From contig NZ_JADOEL010000007.1 in NCBI RefSeq assembly GCF_015645465.1, forward strand, positions 102,267-166,266: DNA of 64,000 nt, in the 5' to 3' direction. Of this stretch, positions 53,597 to 62,593 are shown piece after piece. The notes below the pieces were generated by a model. That model was not told where the DNA came from. It saw nothing but the letters and a program-made list of their open reading frames with translations, and did no database searches. The first letter of the stretch is position 1, and each line of letters begins with the position of its first letter. This DNA comes from Herminiimonas contaminans. GTDB lineage: Bacteria; Pseudomonadota; Gammaproteobacteria; Burkholderiales; Burkholderiaceae_D. The translations under genes were made by a program, and so were the position numbers.

Positions 53597-53615
53597 CTGG
53601 CGGCCTGGCCGCCAG
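53597..53615 (+). other. GC-rich hairpin after the lipoprotein gene
   Basis: CTGGCGGC pairs with GCCGCCAG around a 3-nt loop, 36 bp after the lipoprotein stop. There is no T-run, so termination is uncertain. The remaining gap up to 53885 must hold the wsp promoter; I see no further gene. Confidence 0.5.
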
Positions 53616-53885
53616 AACTTCCCATAGTCCGCCCCCTCTGGTGCACATCCGCTGCACCGGCATCCAGCCGTTTTACCAAAAGTGTTGTGCCGTATCCGCG
53701 CGCAAGTTGATTTGCCCCCGGAATTACCCCAGTATTTACTCACTTTTGTTAACGCTTGCGGCGCACTTAAATATGGCATTCGACTACCTATTCCGCCATA
53801 ATGCCCAGAGGCAAGACACATTAAAACAAAGCCGCGCTCCTACCTGCTCACCTTATAAAAACCAAACGCCAGAAAGTCTGCCCAC

Positions 53886-55514
53886 ATGAAAAATTGGACA
53901 ATCAAACAACGGATCCTCGGAAGCTTTGCGCTCATTCTGCTGGTGATGGCCCTGATGGCGGCGGTAGCCTGGGTACGACTGGCAAAAATCGATGACGCAG
54001 CCAGCAGCCTGCAGGAAGACTCGACACCTGGTTTGCATGCCAGCGCGATGATCAATGCCTACTGGTTTGAAAACTATATGCTGACGCAGCAGATCGCGGA
54101 AATCGCTGATAGTGAAGCGAACCGCAAGAACGATCTGGCCAAGCTGCAAGTCAACAGCGACCACATCAACAGCTTGCAGGCGGAGTACGAAAAATCGATC
54201 TTCGCTGCCGATGACAAAGCGCAATTCGAAGAATTCAAACAGGCACGCGCAAAGTATCAGCAGGTCCAGCAGGAAATCCTGCGTCAGGACCTGAGCCGTT
54301 CCTCGCCGCTGGTACACAAATTATTCATCGAGCAATTGCGCCCGGCATGGAAAGACGCGCATGCGTTGATCCAGAAAATCACAGAGAACAACAAAATCAT
54401 CGCTGATCAATCGGCGCAGCACATCATAGACTCGGTGCATCAAGCCAAGATCAATATGATTGCGGCACTCGTCGTCGCACTGCTGGCGGCGATCATCTGG
54501 GGTTACTTCCTGCTGCGTGCGATTACCGTGCCTATGCAAAAACTGATCGGCATACTCGACGTCATGCGCTCCGGCGATTTCTCGCAACGCCTGCATCTGG
54601 AACGCAAGGATGAATTCGAACACCTGGCCTCCGGTTTCAACCGCATGACCGACGAGCTCACCATCCTGGTCGGACAAGCGCAAAAATCATCCGGACAAGT
54701 GTCAACTTCGGTTACCGAAATTGCCGCCACTTCCAAACAGCAGCAGGCAACCGCAGCGGAAACCGCAGCTACCACGACGGAAATCGGCGCGACTTCCCGC
54801 GAAATTTTTGCCACCTCGCGCGACCTGGTACGCACCATGAATGAAGTGTCGCTGGTATCGGAACAGGCAGCAACACTGGCGGGCAGTGGCCAGACCGGCC
54901 TGACCCGGATGGAAGACACGATGCAGGCGGTGATGGATGCTGCTGGTTCGGTCAGCGGCAAGCTGGCGATCCTGAATGAAAAAGCAGGCAACATCAATCA
55001 AGTCGTTACCACCATTACCAAGGTCGCCGATCAAACCAATCTGCTCTCGCTGAACGCCGCGATCGAAGCAGAAAAGGCCGGTGAATATGGCCGTGGCTTC
55101 TCGGTAGTCGCCACCGAAATCCGTCGTCTGGCCGATCAAACTGCGGTCGCTACCTATGACATCGAACTGATGGTCAAGGAAATCCAGTCTGCGGTTGCAG
55201 CGGGTGTGATGGGTATGGATAAATTCTCCGACCAGGTACGTCGCGGCATGCAGGAAGTACAGCAAGTCGGTAGCCAGCTCTCGCAAATCATTGCGCAGGT
55301 GCAGGCACTGGCGCCACGCTTCCAGGTCGTCAACGAAGGCATGCAGGCACAAGCCAACAGCGCCGAACAAATCAATCAGGCATTGGTACAGCTGAGCGAA
55401 GCCGCCCAGCAAACCGTCGAGTCCTTGCAGCAATCCAGCCAGGCCATCGATGAATTGCATCTGGTCTCCAACGGTTTGCGTAACGGCGTGTCGCGCTTCA
55501 AGGTTTCGGCCTGA
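53886..55514 (+). CDS. wspA: WspA, surface-sensing methyl-accepting receptor
   Basis: This 542-aa receptor has TM1 at about residues 11-31, a helical periplasmic domain (residues about 35-190), TM2 at about 190-212 and HAMP ([35 protein letters not shown]). The signalling hairpin has [40 protein letters not shown]. The EAEKAGEYG form and the gene order that follows are those of WspA. In Pseudomonas, WspA senses surface contact and activates the WspE kinase through CheW-like WspB and WspD. It is the first gene of a seven-gene cluster. Confidence 0.93.
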   Translation: MKNWTIKQRILGSFALILLVMALMAAVAWVRLAKIDDAASSLQEDSTPGLHASAMINAYWFENYMLTQQIAEIADSEANRKNDLAKLQVNSDHINSLQAEYEKSIFAADDKAQFEEFKQARAKYQQVQQEILRQDLSRSSPLVHKLFIEQLRPAWKDAHALIQKITENNKIIADQSAQHIIDSVHQAKINMIAALVVALLAAIIWGYFLLRAITVPMQKLIGILDVMRSGDFSQRLHLERKDEFEHLASGFNRMTDELTILVGQAQKSSGQVSTSVTEIAATSKQQQATAAETAATTTEIGATSREIFATSRDLVRTMNEVSLVSEQAATLAGSGQTGLTRMEDTMQAVMDAAGSVSGKLAILNEKAGNINQVVTTITKVADQTNLLSLNAAIEAEKAGEYGRGFSVVATEIRRLADQTAVATYDIELMVKEIQSAVAAGVMGMDKFSDQVRRGMQEVQQVGSQLSQIIAQVQALAPRFQVVNEGMQAQANSAEQINQALVQLSEAAQQTVESLQQSSQAIDELHLVSNGLRNGVSRFKVSA

Positions 55515-55526
55515 CGGAAGATTGAT

Positions 55527-56011
55527 ATGACCTCCGGTAACGGACAAAAAATGCTCTTCCTGCTCTTTCAGATCGGGCGTGATCGCTATGCGCTGGAAGC
55601 GGCGCAAGTCGCGCTCGTGTTGCCGCCGCGCAGTTCAAGAAAGTGCCAGGCACGCCGGCATGGGTGCAGGGCTTGTTCAATTACAACGGTCAACACGTTC
55701 CGGTCCTCGACATCAGTTTGTTGGCAACCGGTCAGCCAGCGGCAGCGCGCCTCAGCACCCGACTGGTGCTGGTGCACTACACACCGGCAGGACAGGCGAC
55801 ACAATTGCTCGGACTGGTGGTGGAAAAAGCCACCGACACCCTGCGCTGCGATCCGGCTGACTTCAGCCACTCGGGACTATCTAACGAAGATGCTGCGTAC
55901 CTGGGGCCGGTCTTGCGCCGTGATGACGGTTTGATCCAACGCATCAATGTGCAGGACTTGCTCGATGCATCGGTGCAAACCTTACTCTTTCCGGAAGCGG
56001 CCAGCGCATGA
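55527..56011 (+). pseudogene. wspB: wspB, CheW-like coupling protein, broken by a one-base frameshift
   Basis: The ATG at 55527 opens a CheW frame (KMLFLLFQIGRDRYALEAAQVALVLP). Near 55626-55628 the family-like sequence moves to another frame and continues QFKKVPGTPAWVQGLFNYNGQHVPVLDISLL, then ends AASA at 56011. Reading the two halves together requires one extra base near 55626. Together they make a normal CheW domain of about 160 aa. As given, the first frame runs on as unrelated sequence. This is either a true inactivating mutation, a programmed shift or a sequencing error. WspC starts at 56008, overlapping the restored stop (ATGA). Confidence 0.88.
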
Positions 56012-57288
56012 GCACGCTCAACCGCATCGCCAGTCTGCTCCGGCACAGCATGGGGCTGGACGTCGCCTCCGTCGGCATGGGGCTGATAGAGCGCGCGGTC
56101 AGTGAACGCATGGCGACGCTGGGACTGAATCAGGACGCCTATCTGCTGGCCTTGCAATCAGCACCGGCGGAACTACAGGAATTAATCGAACTGGTGATCG
56201 TGCCGGAAACCTGGTTCTTCCGTGATCGCGAAGCCATACTATCGCTGGCACGCATGGCGCGTGCGCAGATCGCCGAACAGCCGGAGCGTTGCGTACGCGT
56301 GCTCAGCCTGCCGTGCTCTACCGGCGAAGAACCGTATTCGGTAGCAATGGCTCTGCTCGACGCAGGCATCCCGCCAGCCAACTTCCATATTGATGCGATC
56401 GACATCTGTCACCGTTCGCTCGCGACTGCGGAACGTGGCGTATATGGACGCAATTCCTTCCGCGGCAAATTGCTCGACTATCGCGACCGTCACTTCAGTA
56501 CTGAGAAGGAAGTATCGACCTTATCGGAAGAAGTGCGCCTGCGCGTGCACTTCCGGCACGGCAATATGTTCGCGCCTGACTTCCTCATCAATGAAAAAGC
56601 GTATGACTTTGTGCTGTGTCGCAATGTCCTGATCTACTTCGATCGCGAGATGCAACAACAGGCGGTGGAAGTACTGGACCGACTCCTGCATACGCAAGGC
56701 ACCATCTTCGTCGGACCGGCAGAAGCAGGCGTGATGCTGCGACCTAATCTGGTCTCAGCCGGAATACCACTCGCATTCGCTTTTAAAAAGCGCAGCACGC
56801 CTTTACCTGCCGCCGCTATTCACAAGCTTAAAAAAATCGATGTACCTCCATCGATCAAGATGCAGGCGCTGCCACCGGTACCGCCCATCCGCAAACCGTT
56901 TGCGAATGTGCCGCCGCTGGCACCTGCTGCACCCCAGGCCAGTCCATCTGTGGAAACTCCTTCCAGCGACGCCATACTCGCACGCGCCATGCAATGCGCG
57001 AACCAGGGTGAACTGATAGAAGCCGCACGACTGTGCAAGGAATACATGCAGCAGAACGGCCCGAATGGCGCCGCTCACTACCTGATGGGATTGATCAGCG
57101 ACGCCAGACAAGATACCAACGACGCCATGCAGCACTATCGCAAGGCGATCTACCTGCAACCGAATCACTATGAAGCATTGACGCATCTGGCGGCACTGCT
57201 GGCCGCACAGGGTGATGCTGCCGGTGCCCGCCTGATGCAACAACGTGCACAACGCGTAGCAGGTACACAGGAGCAGCCGCATGCATGA
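56008..57288 (+). CDS. wspC: WspC, CheR-type methyltransferase with TPR
   Basis: This 426-aa protein has an N-terminal CheR all-alpha domain and a SAM-dependent methyltransferase core (LSLPCSTGEEPYSVAMALLDAG, DAIDICHRSLATAERGVYG, and the lower-lobe DFVLCRNVLIYFDREMQQQAV). A proline-rich linker (residues about 275-310) and a C-terminal TPR unit (AMQCANQGELIEAARLC, then YLQPNHYEALTHLAALLAAQGD) follow. It should methylate glutamates of WspA and set receptor gain opposite to WspF. It overlaps wspB by four bases and wspD by eight. Confidence 0.93.
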   Translation: MSTLNRIASLLRHSMGLDVASVGMGLIERAVSERMATLGLNQDAYLLALQSAPAELQELIELVIVPETWFFRDREAILSLARMARAQIAEQPERCVRVLSLPCSTGEEPYSVAMALLDAGIPPANFHIDAIDICHRSLATAERGVYGRNSFRGKLLDYRDRHFSTEKEVSTLSEEVRLRVHFRHGNMFAPDFLINEKAYDFVLCRNVLIYFDREMQQQAVEVLDRLLHTQGTIFVGPAEAGVMLRPNLVSAGIPLAFAFKKRSTPLPAAAIHKLKKIDVPPSIKMQALPPVPPIRKPFANVPPLAPAAPQASPSVETPSSDAILARAMQCANQGELIEAARLCKEYMQQNGPNGAAHYLMGLISDARQDTNDAMQHYRKAIYLQPNHYEALTHLAALLAAQGDAAGARLMQQRAQRVAGTQEQPHA

Positions 57289-57955
57289 ACAACTGCAAAC
57301 AGGTAATGCGGCCATGAGCATAAAAATCGATGATTGCTGGAATCGCATCGGTGTACGCGGCGACAGCACTTGCCCGAAACTGCAAGACTACTTCCGCTGC
57401 CTGAATTGCCCGACCTATGCGGCGGGTGCTTCGGCTCTGCTCGACCGTCCCATGACGGCAGAAGATTTAATCAGCGACTGGGGCCAAGGTGCACAAAGCC
57501 TGGCTCGCAGCGAAACTGCTGTATCTGCATTGATCTTCCGCGCCGGTGTTGAATGGCTGGCCTTGCCGACTGACGCCATCATCGAAGTCGCCGAGCAACG
57601 CACTATCCACACACTACCGCATCAAACCAATCGCGCGATCCTGGGCTTAAGCAATATACGCGGCTCGCTGCTGTTGTGCGTCTCGCTGACGCAAATGCTG
57701 GGCGCGGAACGTGGCGAAGCAGCTGACATCCAGCGCCTGCTGGTAGTCGGACACCAGGGACAAACACTGGTCTTCCCGGTAGACGAAGTACTGGGCGTGC
57801 AACGCTACACCCAGGCCGAATTGCAAACGGTGCCATCGACCGTGGCGCAATCACACACGACCTACACGCAAGCGATGATCGTCAGCAAGGACAAGAAGAT
57901 AGGCCTGCTTGATTGCAATCTCTTGTTTTACGCGCTGAACCGGAGCCTGACATGA
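57281..57955 (+). CDS. wspD: WspD, CheW-like coupling protein
   Basis: This 224-aa protein has an N-terminal section containing DDCWNRIGVRGDSTCPKLQDYFRCLNCPTY, with four cysteines typical of WspD. A CheW domain follows (FRAGVEWLALPTDAIIEVAEQRTIHTLPHQTN, then GLSNIRGSLLLCVSLTQMLG). It links WspA to the WspE kinase. Because wspB is frameshifted here, WspD might be the only functional coupling protein in the cluster. Its ends overlap wspC and wspE, showing translational coupling. Confidence 0.92.
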   Translation: MHEQLQTGNAAMSIKIDDCWNRIGVRGDSTCPKLQDYFRCLNCPTYAAGASALLDRPMTAEDLISDWGQGAQSLARSETAVSALIFRAGVEWLALPTDAIIEVAEQRTIHTLPHQTNRAILGLSNIRGSLLLCVSLTQMLGAERGEAADIQRLLVVGHQGQTLVFPVDEVLGVQRYTQAELQTVPSTVAQSHTTYTQAMIVSKDKKIGLLDCNLLFYALNRSLT

Positions 57956-60219
57956 GCTCGCCCGACCTGAGCCAAATGTCCATGCTGGAGCTGTTCCGCC
58001 AGGAAGCGGAAAGCCAGACGCATGTCCTCAGCATAGGCTTGCTGGAACTCGAACAAAATCCGCGCTCGGCCGATCAGCTCGAAGCCTGCATGCGCGCTGC
58101 ACATTCGCTCAAAGGCGCGGCGCGCATCATCGGCCTCGCCGCAGGCGTTGATGTCGCGCACGTGATGGAAGATTGCTTCGTGCTGGCGCAGCGTGGCGAA
58201 TTGCTGCTGCATCGCAAGCAAATCGATGTCTTGCTCAAAGGCGTCGATCTGCTGACGCGCATCGCCAATCCACCAAACAATGATGAAACCTGGGGCGACC
58301 ACGCGGGCAAACCCGAGATCACGGCGTTCATCGCCAAACTGACTACCGCAATCGCAGAGCCGGATGATGGTGGCAGCATGGCAGAGCAGGCCGCAGAAGT
58401 AATTGAAGCTGTTATCCCTGAAACCGACACACGACCAACAGGTAATGGTACAGCGCTGTCGGATAGCCGCGAAAGCAGCATACGTTCGGTGCGCGTCAAC
58501 GCAAAGAATCTTGATCGCCTGCTCAGCCTGAGCGGTGAATCACTGGTTGAATCACGTCGCCTCAAACCATTCACTGCCTCCATCCTGCGCCTCAAACGTA
58601 CACAGCGTGAAGCAGGCCAGGCACTCGATCTGCTGCATCAACAGTTATCCGCACAAACTGCGGATGAAGCAACGCAAGCCGCGCTATCCGAAGTGCGCAC
58701 GCTGATGATGCAGTGCCAGCACATGGTCGCCGACCAGCTGGGTGAACTGGAAACATTTGACCGCCGCTCGGTGAATTTATCGCAACGTTTATACGACGAA
58801 GCACTGGCCTGCCGCATGCGCCCGTTTGCCGATGGTACGCAGGGTTATGCGCGTATGGTGCGCGACGTTGGCCATGCGCTGGGCAAATCAGTACGGCTGG
58901 ACATCATAGGTAACGCAACACAGATAGACCGCGACATCCTGGAAAAACTGGAAGCGCCTATCGGCCATCTGCTGCGCAATGCCATCGACCACGGCATAGA
59001 AAGTCCGCAACTGCGCAAAGCTGCAGGCAAACCGGAGCAAGGCACGATCACGCTGGAAGCACGTCATAGTGCGGGTATGTTGCTGGTAAACGTGAGCGAT
59101 GATGGCGCCGGTATCGATCTCGATCAATTGCGCGCGACCATCATCCAGCGCAAGCTATCGAATGCCGACACGGTCGCGCAGTTGAGCGAAGCCGAATTGC
59201 TGGAATTCCTGTTGCTGCCCAGCTTCAGCCTGCGCGATACCGTCACCGATATCTCCGGTCGAGGCGTCGGCCTTGATGTCGTCAGCAATATGCTTAAGCA
59301 GGTGCGCGGCACCATACGTATCTCCAGCACCGTGCAGCAAGGAACCCGCTTCCAGCTGCAACTGCCGTTGACACTATCCGTCATCCGCAGCCTGCTGGTG
59401 ACCATCAACGATGAACCTTATGCATTCCCGCTGGCATACGTAAATCGCACGCTGGAACTACGCCGCGATCAGCTCGCCATGCTGGAAGGACAGCAGCACT
59501 TCACTTTCGATGGTCGTCAGATCGGCCTGGTCAGCGCGCATCAGATTTTGCAAAAGGGTGAACTGCGCGCCAAGGATGACCTGGTCTCGGTCGTTGTCAT
59601 CGGTGACCACGAACACACTTACGGCCTGGCAGTCGATGCCTTCCTCGGTGAACGTATGCTGGTGGTACAACCTCTCGATAGCCGTCTCGGCAAGATACCG
59701 GATGTACTGGCCGGTGCGCTGATGGAAGATGGTGATCCGGTATTGATACTCGACGTGGCCGACATGGTGCGCTCGGTAGAAAAGCTGACCGCCGCCGGCA
59801 AGCTGGATGTGGTCCAGCATGGCAACAAGAATCTGAACGACGTCAAACGCAAAAAAGTACTGGTGGTCGACGACTCGCTGACCGTGCGTGAACTGGAACG
59901 CAAGCTGTTGAGCAATTGTGGTTACCAGGTTGTCGTCGCGGTCGATGGCATGGATGGCTGGAACGCGGTCCGCACCGAACACTTCGACCTCGTCATCACT
60001 GATATCGACATGCCGCGCATGGATGGCATAGAGCTGGTGTCATTGATACGACAAGCGCCTAACCTGCAAGCACTGCCGGTGATGATCGTGTCATACAAGG
60101 ACAGGGAAGAAGACAGGCAACGCGGCCTTGATGCCGGGGCTGATTACTACTTCACCAAGAGCAGTTTCCACGACGAGAGCCTGCTGCAGGCTGTCACCGA
60201 CCTGATAGGAGCGGCCTGA
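57952..60219 (+). CDS. wspE: WspE, hybrid CheA-type kinase with receiver
   Basis: This 755-aa cytosolic kinase has an N-terminal HPt domain with H51 in RAAHSLKGAARIIG and a dimerisation region (NLDRLLSLSGESLVESRR). The ATPase domain has GHLLRNAIDHGIE, DDGAGIDLDQLRA and GRGVGLDVVSNML, and is followed by a CheW domain. The C-terminal receiver carries KKVLVVDDSLTVREL and the acceptor Asp in LVITDIDMPRMDGIEL. It lacks the CheA P2 domain, as expected for WspE. It phosphorylates WspR, and probably WspF, on surface contact. The start at 57952 overlaps the wspD stop (ATGA). Confidence 0.94.
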   Translation: MSSPDLSQMSMLELFRQEAESQTHVLSIGLLELEQNPRSADQLEACMRAAHSLKGAARIIGLAAGVDVAHVMEDCFVLAQRGELLLHRKQIDVLLKGVDLLTRIANPPNNDETWGDHAGKPEITAFIAKLTTAIAEPDDGGSMAEQAAEVIEAVIPETDTRPTGNGTALSDSRESSIRSVRVNAKNLDRLLSLSGESLVESRRLKPFTASILRLKRTQREAGQALDLLHQQLSAQTADEATQAALSEVRTLMMQCQHMVADQLGELETFDRRSVNLSQRLYDEALACRMRPFADGTQGYARMVRDVGHALGKSVRLDIIGNATQIDRDILEKLEAPIGHLLRNAIDHGIESPQLRKAAGKPEQGTITLEARHSAGMLLVNVSDDGAGIDLDQLRATIIQRKLSNADTVAQLSEAELLEFLLLPSFSLRDTVTDISGRGVGLDVVSNMLKQVRGTIRISSTVQQGTRFQLQLPLTLSVIRSLLVTINDEPYAFPLAYVNRTLELRRDQLAMLEGQQHFTFDGRQIGLVSAHQILQKGELRAKDDLVSVVVIGDHEHTYGLAVDAFLGERMLVVQPLDSRLGKIPDVLAGALMEDGDPVLILDVADMVRSVEKLTAAGKLDVVQHGNKNLNDVKRKKVLVVDDSLTVRELERKLLSNCGYQVVVAVDGMDGWNAVRTEHFDLVITDIDMPRMDGIELVSLIRQAPNLQALPVMIVSYKDREEDRQRGLDAGADYYFTKSSFHDESLLQAVTDLIGAA

Positions 60220-60221
60220 GC

Positions 60222-61232
60222 GTGAAAATCGGCATCGTCAATGACGTCCCCATGGTGGTTGAGATATTGCGCAGGGCGCTGGCAGAGCACCCCGCACATC
60301 AACTCATCTGGGTCGCTCAGGACGGTGTACAGGCAGCAGAGATGTGCGCATGGCAATTACCCGATGTGGTTCTGATGGACATCATCATGCCGAATGCGGA
60401 CGGCGCCGAAGCAACGCGTCGCATCATGCAAAAAACACCTTGCCCGATACTGCTGGTGACAGCTGATATCAGCGCGAATGCCGTCAAGGTGTATGAAGCA
60501 CTCGGTTACGGCGCGCTGGATGTGGTCACCACGCCAGTCATGACCGGTGGTAACTTCCAGCAGGGCGCGGCCGCATTAATTGCGAAGATAGAAAAAGTCG
60601 CACGCATGAGCAAGAAGGTGGAAGCACCGGCTCCTGCAAAGAAGCCGGTGGCCATCCGTGCACCAGATCTGTCCAACAAACTGGTCGTGATCGGTGCTTC
60701 TGCCGGCGGCCCGGCAGCCCTGGCCGAACTCTTGCGCGGCCTGCCTGCCGACTTTCCGGCCGCAGTCGTTATCGTGCAGCACATCAATCCAGCCTTTGTC
60801 GATGGCATGGCGGACTGGCTGCAACAACAAACCGCCTTGCGTGTGCGCGTGGCGAAAGAAGGCGATCAGCCGCTGAGTGGCACCGTCTTCATTGCTGGTA
60901 CCAACCAGCACCTGCAAATCAAAAATCGCGACAGCCTTGGTTATGTCGCAGAGTCACCGACGGATATTTATCACCCGTCTATCGATGTGTTGTTTCACAG
61001 CGTGGTGCAGCAATGGCAAGGGAAGGCCGTGGGAGTACTGCTGACCGGCATGGGACGCGATGGCGCGCTCGGCCTGAAGGCGATGCACGATCATAAATAT
61101 CACACCATCGTGCAGGATCAGGAAAGCAGTTCTGTATACGGGATGCCGAAAGCTGCCGCTGCACTGAATGCAGCGACAGACATACTGCCCGTATCCTGCA
61201 TTGCACAAAAATTAGTCCATCTGTTTAATTGA
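60222..61232 (+). CDS. wspF: WspF, CheB-type methylesterase
   Basis: This 336-aa protein starts with GTG three bases after wspE. The receiver domain has D53 in VVLMDIIMPNADG, and a linker rich in Ala/Pro/Lys follows. The CheB domain carries catalytic triad S160 (VIGASAGGPAAL), H187 (VIVQHINPAF) and D280 (LTGMGRDGALGL). It removes methyl groups from WspA. Loss of WspF in Pseudomonas locks the pathway on and gives wrinkly colonies. All catalytic residues are present, so WspF looks active. Confidence 0.94.
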   Translation: MKIGIVNDVPMVVEILRRALAEHPAHQLIWVAQDGVQAAEMCAWQLPDVVLMDIIMPNADGAEATRRIMQKTPCPILLVTADISANAVKVYEALGYGALDVVTTPVMTGGNFQQGAAALIAKIEKVARMSKKVEAPAPAKKPVAIRAPDLSNKLVVIGASAGGPAALAELLRGLPADFPAAVVIVQHINPAFVDGMADWLQQQTALRVRVAKEGDQPLSGTVFIAGTNQHLQIKNRDSLGYVAESPTDIYHPSIDVLFHSVVQQWQGKAVGVLLTGMGRDGALGLKAMHDHKYHTIVQDQESSSVYGMPKAAAALNAATDILPVSCIAQKLVHLFN

Positions 61233-61249
61233 ATCTAGGGGTAAAAAAT

Positions 61250-62275
61250 ATGGAATCTTCCGCACTGAGCGACAGCGAACTCGGAATCCATCTACCGGCT
61301 GAAGAATACAAAATCATGGTTTTGCTGGTAGATGACCAGCCCATGGTCGGCGAAGCAATACGGCGCGCCTTGCTGAATGATCCGAACATCGACTTCCACT
61401 ACTGCGCTCGTGCAGATGAAGCTTTACGCGTCGCAGAAAAAACCAAACCCACCGTCATCCTGCAGGATCTGGTGATGCCTGGTGTGGACGGCCTGACGCT
61501 GGTACGCCAGTACCGCCAGAACGCAACGACTTGCGACATTCCTATCATCGTGCTGTCGACCCGCGAAGATGCTGAAGTCAAACGCGATGCTTTCGCGACA
61601 GGCGTCAACGACTACATGGTGAAGCTACCAGATACGATAGAACTGATCGCACGCATCCGTTATCACTCACGCTCGTACAACAATTTGTTGCAACGTGATG
61701 CGGCTTATCGTGCCTTGCGCGAAAGCCAGCAGCAACTGCAAAAAAGTAACTTCGAACTGCAGCGCCTGACCAACACCGACGGCCTGACCGGCATTGCCAA
61801 CCGTCGTTACTTCGATGACTACCTCAGTGCAGAATGGAAGCGCGCACGGCGTGAGCAGCAAGAGCTCTCCATCCTGCTGATCGACGTCGACAACTTCAAG
61901 TTGTACAACGACACCTATGGCCACGTCGCCGGTGACCAGGTATTGAAGCAAGTCGCTAAATCGCTGGAAGCCAGCGCCATGCGTCCAGCCGATCTGAGTG
62001 CACGCTTCGGCGGCGAAGAATTCGCCATCATCCTGCCAGCGACCGGCATCAATGGCGCCGTCATCTCGGGCAAGAAAGTCTGCGCCGCAGTGGAAACCCT
62101 GCAAATCCCGCATGCACATGCTGCATCGGGAGCATGGCTCACCGTCAGCATAGGCGTCGCCACCATGACGCCGCAATCGGATGACGCACCTAGTGACTTG
62201 ATTGAGCAGGCGGACAAACGCCTGTATCGCGCCAAGGAGCAGGGCAAACATCGGGTGGTGTGGGAAGACGCATAA
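61250..62275 (+). CDS. wspR: WspR, response regulator diguanylate cyclase
   Basis: This 341-aa protein has a receiver (V-D-D near residues 28-29, acceptor D73 in ILQDLVMPGVDG, Lys in DYMVKLPD), a helical stalk (residues about 140-172) and a GGDEF domain. GGEEF is at residues 254-258 and the RxxD inhibitory site (RPAD) at 245-248. Phosphorylation by WspE should cluster it and raise cyclic di-GMP. The ATG at 61250 has AGGGGTAAAAAAT upstream; a TTG at 61229 overlaps wspF and lacks support. A bidirectional terminator follows 27 bp after the stop. Confidence 0.95.
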   Translation: MESSALSDSELGIHLPAEEYKIMVLLVDDQPMVGEAIRRALLNDPNIDFHYCARADEALRVAEKTKPTVILQDLVMPGVDGLTLVRQYRQNATTCDIPIIVLSTREDAEVKRDAFATGVNDYMVKLPDTIELIARIRYHSRSYNNLLQRDAAYRALRESQQQLQKSNFELQRLTNTDGLTGIANRRYFDDYLSAEWKRARREQQELSILLIDVDNFKLYNDTYGHVAGDQVLKQVAKSLEASAMRPADLSARFGGEEFAIILPATGINGAVISGKKVCAAVETLQIPHAHAASGAWLTVSIGVATMTPQSDDAPSDLIEQADKRLYRAKEQGKHRVVWEDA

Positions 62276-62301
62276 GTCTGCGTCTTGCTAACGGATGAAA
62301 C

Positions 62302-62330
62302 AAAAAAGGCTTCCATCTGGAAGCCTTTTT
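62302..62330. terminator. Bidirectional terminator after wspR
   Basis: AAAAAAGGCTTCC pairs with GGAAGCCTTTTT around ATCT. It closes the wsp cluster and can also serve the convergent small lipoprotein gene. Confidence 0.93.
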
Positions 62331-62344
62331 ACTTTGCTCTTCAT

Positions 62345-62500
62345 TTACGGACTGCCGTGTTGCACGCCGACATCGATGACACCGTAGGCTTCAACACTGG
62401 AACTACTATTGGGTGTGCGGGCATAAGCACCGCATCCGGCCAATGCCAGCGTAACAGGCATTAGCAAAAGCAAAATCAATTTGCGCAGTAATTGTTTCAT
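62345..62500 (-). CDS. Small lipoprotein (51 aa)
   Basis: I translated this short frame by hand. It begins MKQLLRKLILLLLMPVTLALAG with lipobox LAGC (C23) and has a 28-residue mature part ending VEAYGVIDVGVQHGSP before TAA. CGGTGATGCA precedes the ATG. The classic lipoprotein signal makes it a credible gene despite its length. It lies 93 bp downstream of the FecR-domain gene on the same strand and ends 15 bp before the wsp terminator. I recall short lipoproteins with a YGVIDVGV-type tail in Burkholderiales but know of no function. Confidence 0.75.
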   Translation of the reverse strand: MKQLLRKLILLLLMPVTLALAGCGAYARTPNSSSSVEAYGVIDVGVQHGSP

Positions 62501-62593
62501 TGCATCACCGTATCAGATTTGCCTGCCGGGATTTGGCATGCTGGACTCATACGACATCACAACTCAATAAACATTCCCGCTGCATCATCAAAC

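Noticed and set aside
53641..53889. 82-codon plus-strand frame before wspA
   Set aside because: No ribosome-binding site or family-like composition, and it ends inside the wspA start. It most likely lies in the wsp promoter region.
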